The translations under genes and the position numbers were made by a program. Under the pieces are notes generated by a model, which saw only the letters and a list, made by a program, of their open reading frames with translations, was not told the origin of the DNA and ran no database searches. A DNA stretch of 6,981 nt from an uncultured Clostridia bacterium (GTDB lineage: Bacteria; Bacillota; Clostridia; Christensenellales; Borkfalkiaceae), in assembly GCA_947587775.1 (NCBI GenBank), contig CANPYD010000055.1, positions 1-6,981 on the forward strand, written 5' to 3'. Positions 6,164-6,981 of the stretch are shown piece by piece. Within the stretch, counting starts at the first letter, position 1. Each line of letters opens with the position of its first letter.

Positions 6164-6838
6164 ATGCGCATTTGTTTTGTCACGGGGGGAAGTCTCAGCG
6201 AGTATGCGGAAAAATACGAGGGCGACATCGCCGACGTCGTCTGTTTTTCCTTTCAGGCGCTCGGTAAGGTGAGCTACGAGAGGGAACTCAAGGGGGAGAC
6301 CAGTCTCTTCGAGGACGTCGCGCTCCTCTCCAAGGAACAGAAGAACGTCGTGCTCTGCGGATGCTATACGGACGCGCGCGGCATACGGCGGAAATCCGTC
6401 GTCGTCGCCGAGCGGGGGCGCATTTTGGGCGTTTCCGACATGATCAACCGCATGGACGGAGGGGAGTACAGGAGCGGCGCGGGCGTCAAGATCTTTGATA
6501 CGTCGGCGGGAAAATTGGGCGTCGTCGTGGGGGAAGATCTCTATTTCCCGCAGGTGCTTCAAACGCTCTCCGTTTGCGGCGCGGAAGTCGCGATCGTGGT
6601 ATTCGAAGAGCTTTCCGAAAGTCTCGAACAGACGCTGATGCGCGCGGAGGCCTTTTTATACGGCATTCCCGTGTGTCTCTGCGCATTCGGCTATGCGGAG
6701 GCGGCGGACATCGGCGGGAAACTCCTCTTTGCCTCCCCGAAAAGTCCCTGCTTTCTCGACCTCAAACGGGAGCAGGAGTATCACATCGTGGAGACCCGCC
6801 AGCGCGGCTTTTACAGGCGCAAAAAGGGGACTTTTTGA
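6164..6838 (+). CDS. Nitrilase-superfamily (carbon-nitrogen hydrolase-like) protein, probably catalytically inactive
   Basis: The 224-residue protein has the order of landmarks of a CN-hydrolase domain. These are a first strand MRICFVTGG; DVVCFSF (24-30) where VVFPEL is expected; KSVVVAERGRILGV (77-90) like the usual N-S-A-x-V-I-x-x-x-G-x-I-x-G-x strand; FDTSAGKLGVVVGEDLYFPQ (111-130) like F-D-T-P-x-G-x-x-G-x-x-I-C-Y-D-x-x-F-P-E; then CGAEVAIVV and LMRAEAFLYGIPV (158-170). Active members use a Glu-Lys-Cys triad. Here the aligned positions are Phe30, Met93 and Gly123, so all three appear lost while the scaffold stays. It is also shorter than the usual 260-290, ending in a basic tail. It is soluble, with no signal peptide. 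No in-frame start lies nearby upstream and no Shine-Dalgarno precedes the ATG. The -10 box ends 6 nt before it. Function is unknown: a regulatory or binding role is only inferred. Confidence 0.75.
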   Translation: MRICFVTGGSLSEYAEKYEGDIADVVCFSFQALGKVSYERELKGETSLFEDVALLSKEQKNVVLCGCYTDARGIRRKSVVVAERGRILGVSDMINRMDGGEYRSGAGVKIFDTSAGKLGVVVGEDLYFPQVLQTLSVCGAEVAIVVFEELSESLEQTLMRAEAFLYGIPVCLCAFGYAEAADIGGKLLFASPKSPCFLDLKREQEYHIVETRQRGFYRRKKGTF

Positions 6839-6864
6839 GGCCTTTTGCCGCTCCTTGTAGGAGG

Positions 6865-6975
6865 CTGCCCCCTTTGAAGGGGGCGGCTCTGCCGCTTGCG
6901 GCGGTGGTGGGGGTTGAAATAGGAGCCCCCACCTGACGCGCTACGCGCGCCACCCGCCCCCGTAAACAGGGGCAG
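6865..6975. repeat. Hairpin-rich intergenic repeat with terminal inverted repeats (MITE/REP-like)
   Basis: The non-coding stretch after 6838 holds a compact palindromic element. Its ends, 6865-6886 and the reverse complement of 6954-6975, match at about 18 of 22 positions. Both read CTGCCCC, seven variable bases, then GGGGGCGG, and each end can also fold on itself. Between them are GCGGC-TCT-GCCGC (6883-6895), a perfect 8-bp stem GGTGGGGG/CCCCCACC (6906-6913 with 6926-6933) and GCGC-TAC-GCGC (6938-6948). A small stem CTCCT/AGGAG (6851-6863) lies just outside. No coding potential is convincing. The layout fits dispersed intergenic repeats seen in gut Clostridia, but copy number cannot be judged from one window. 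It could also terminate transcription of the nitrilase-like gene, though no T-run follows. Confidence 0.65.
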
Positions 6976-6981
6976 GTCTTG

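Noticed and set aside
6839..6981. CRISPR array or small coding gene in the right-edge repeats
   Set aside because: The repeats are inverted with no regular unit and spacer spacing, and the short frames there are GC-rich shadows without ribosome sites.
1..6981. Defence, phage, or other novel multi-gene system
   Set aside because: Six of the seven genes are standard housekeeping families with intact active sites, and no integrase, transposase, nuclease or reverse-transcriptase motif was seen.

Overview
The window is a GC-rich, almost fully coding stretch in which every gene reads rightward. Strong C/G preference at third codon positions, the lysine/peptidoglycan route through LL-diaminopimelate aminotransferase (DapL), the Gram-positive-like style of the housekeeping proteins and a compact hairpin-rich intergenic repeat at the right edge suggest an uncultured gut-type Clostridia (Bacillota). 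That placement is an inference, since no marker RNA gene is present; a Christensenellales-like lineage is only a guess.

Positions 1-6107 look like the end of one long polycistron: purA (3' end only), dapF, pyrG, dapL, malQ, mscL. The junctions are tight: ATGA overlaps for purA/dapF and pyrG/dapL, and gaps of 21, 8 and 4 nt elsewhere. The string closes with two hairpins after mscL, the second being a perfect 26-bp palindrome followed by a short T-rich run, which is a convincing intrinsic terminator. The genes cover AMP synthesis (PurA), CTP synthesis (PyrG), two consecutive steps to meso-diaminopimelate (DapL then DapF), glycogen/maltodextrin rearrangement (MalQ) and turgor relief (MscL). Together they resemble a growth and cell-wall housekeeping set, not an accessory island.

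After the terminator a good sigma70-type promoter (6128-6157) drives a separate 224-residue gene (6164-6838). It has the clear layout of a nitrilase/carbon-nitrogen hydrolase domain, but the positions of the catalytic Glu, Lys and Cys all appear substituted, so it looks like a pseudoenzyme. The promoter is placed so that the predicted transcript starts on the A of the ATG, which predicts a leaderless mRNA. These are the least ordinary parts of the window.

From 6839 to the end there is no gene. The region holds a roughly 111-bp GC-rich element (6865-6975) with imperfect 22-bp terminal inverted repeats and several internal hairpins, probably a dispersed intergenic (MITE- or REP-like) repeat. 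I saw no tRNA, rRNA, CRISPR array, riboswitch, transposase or defence system.
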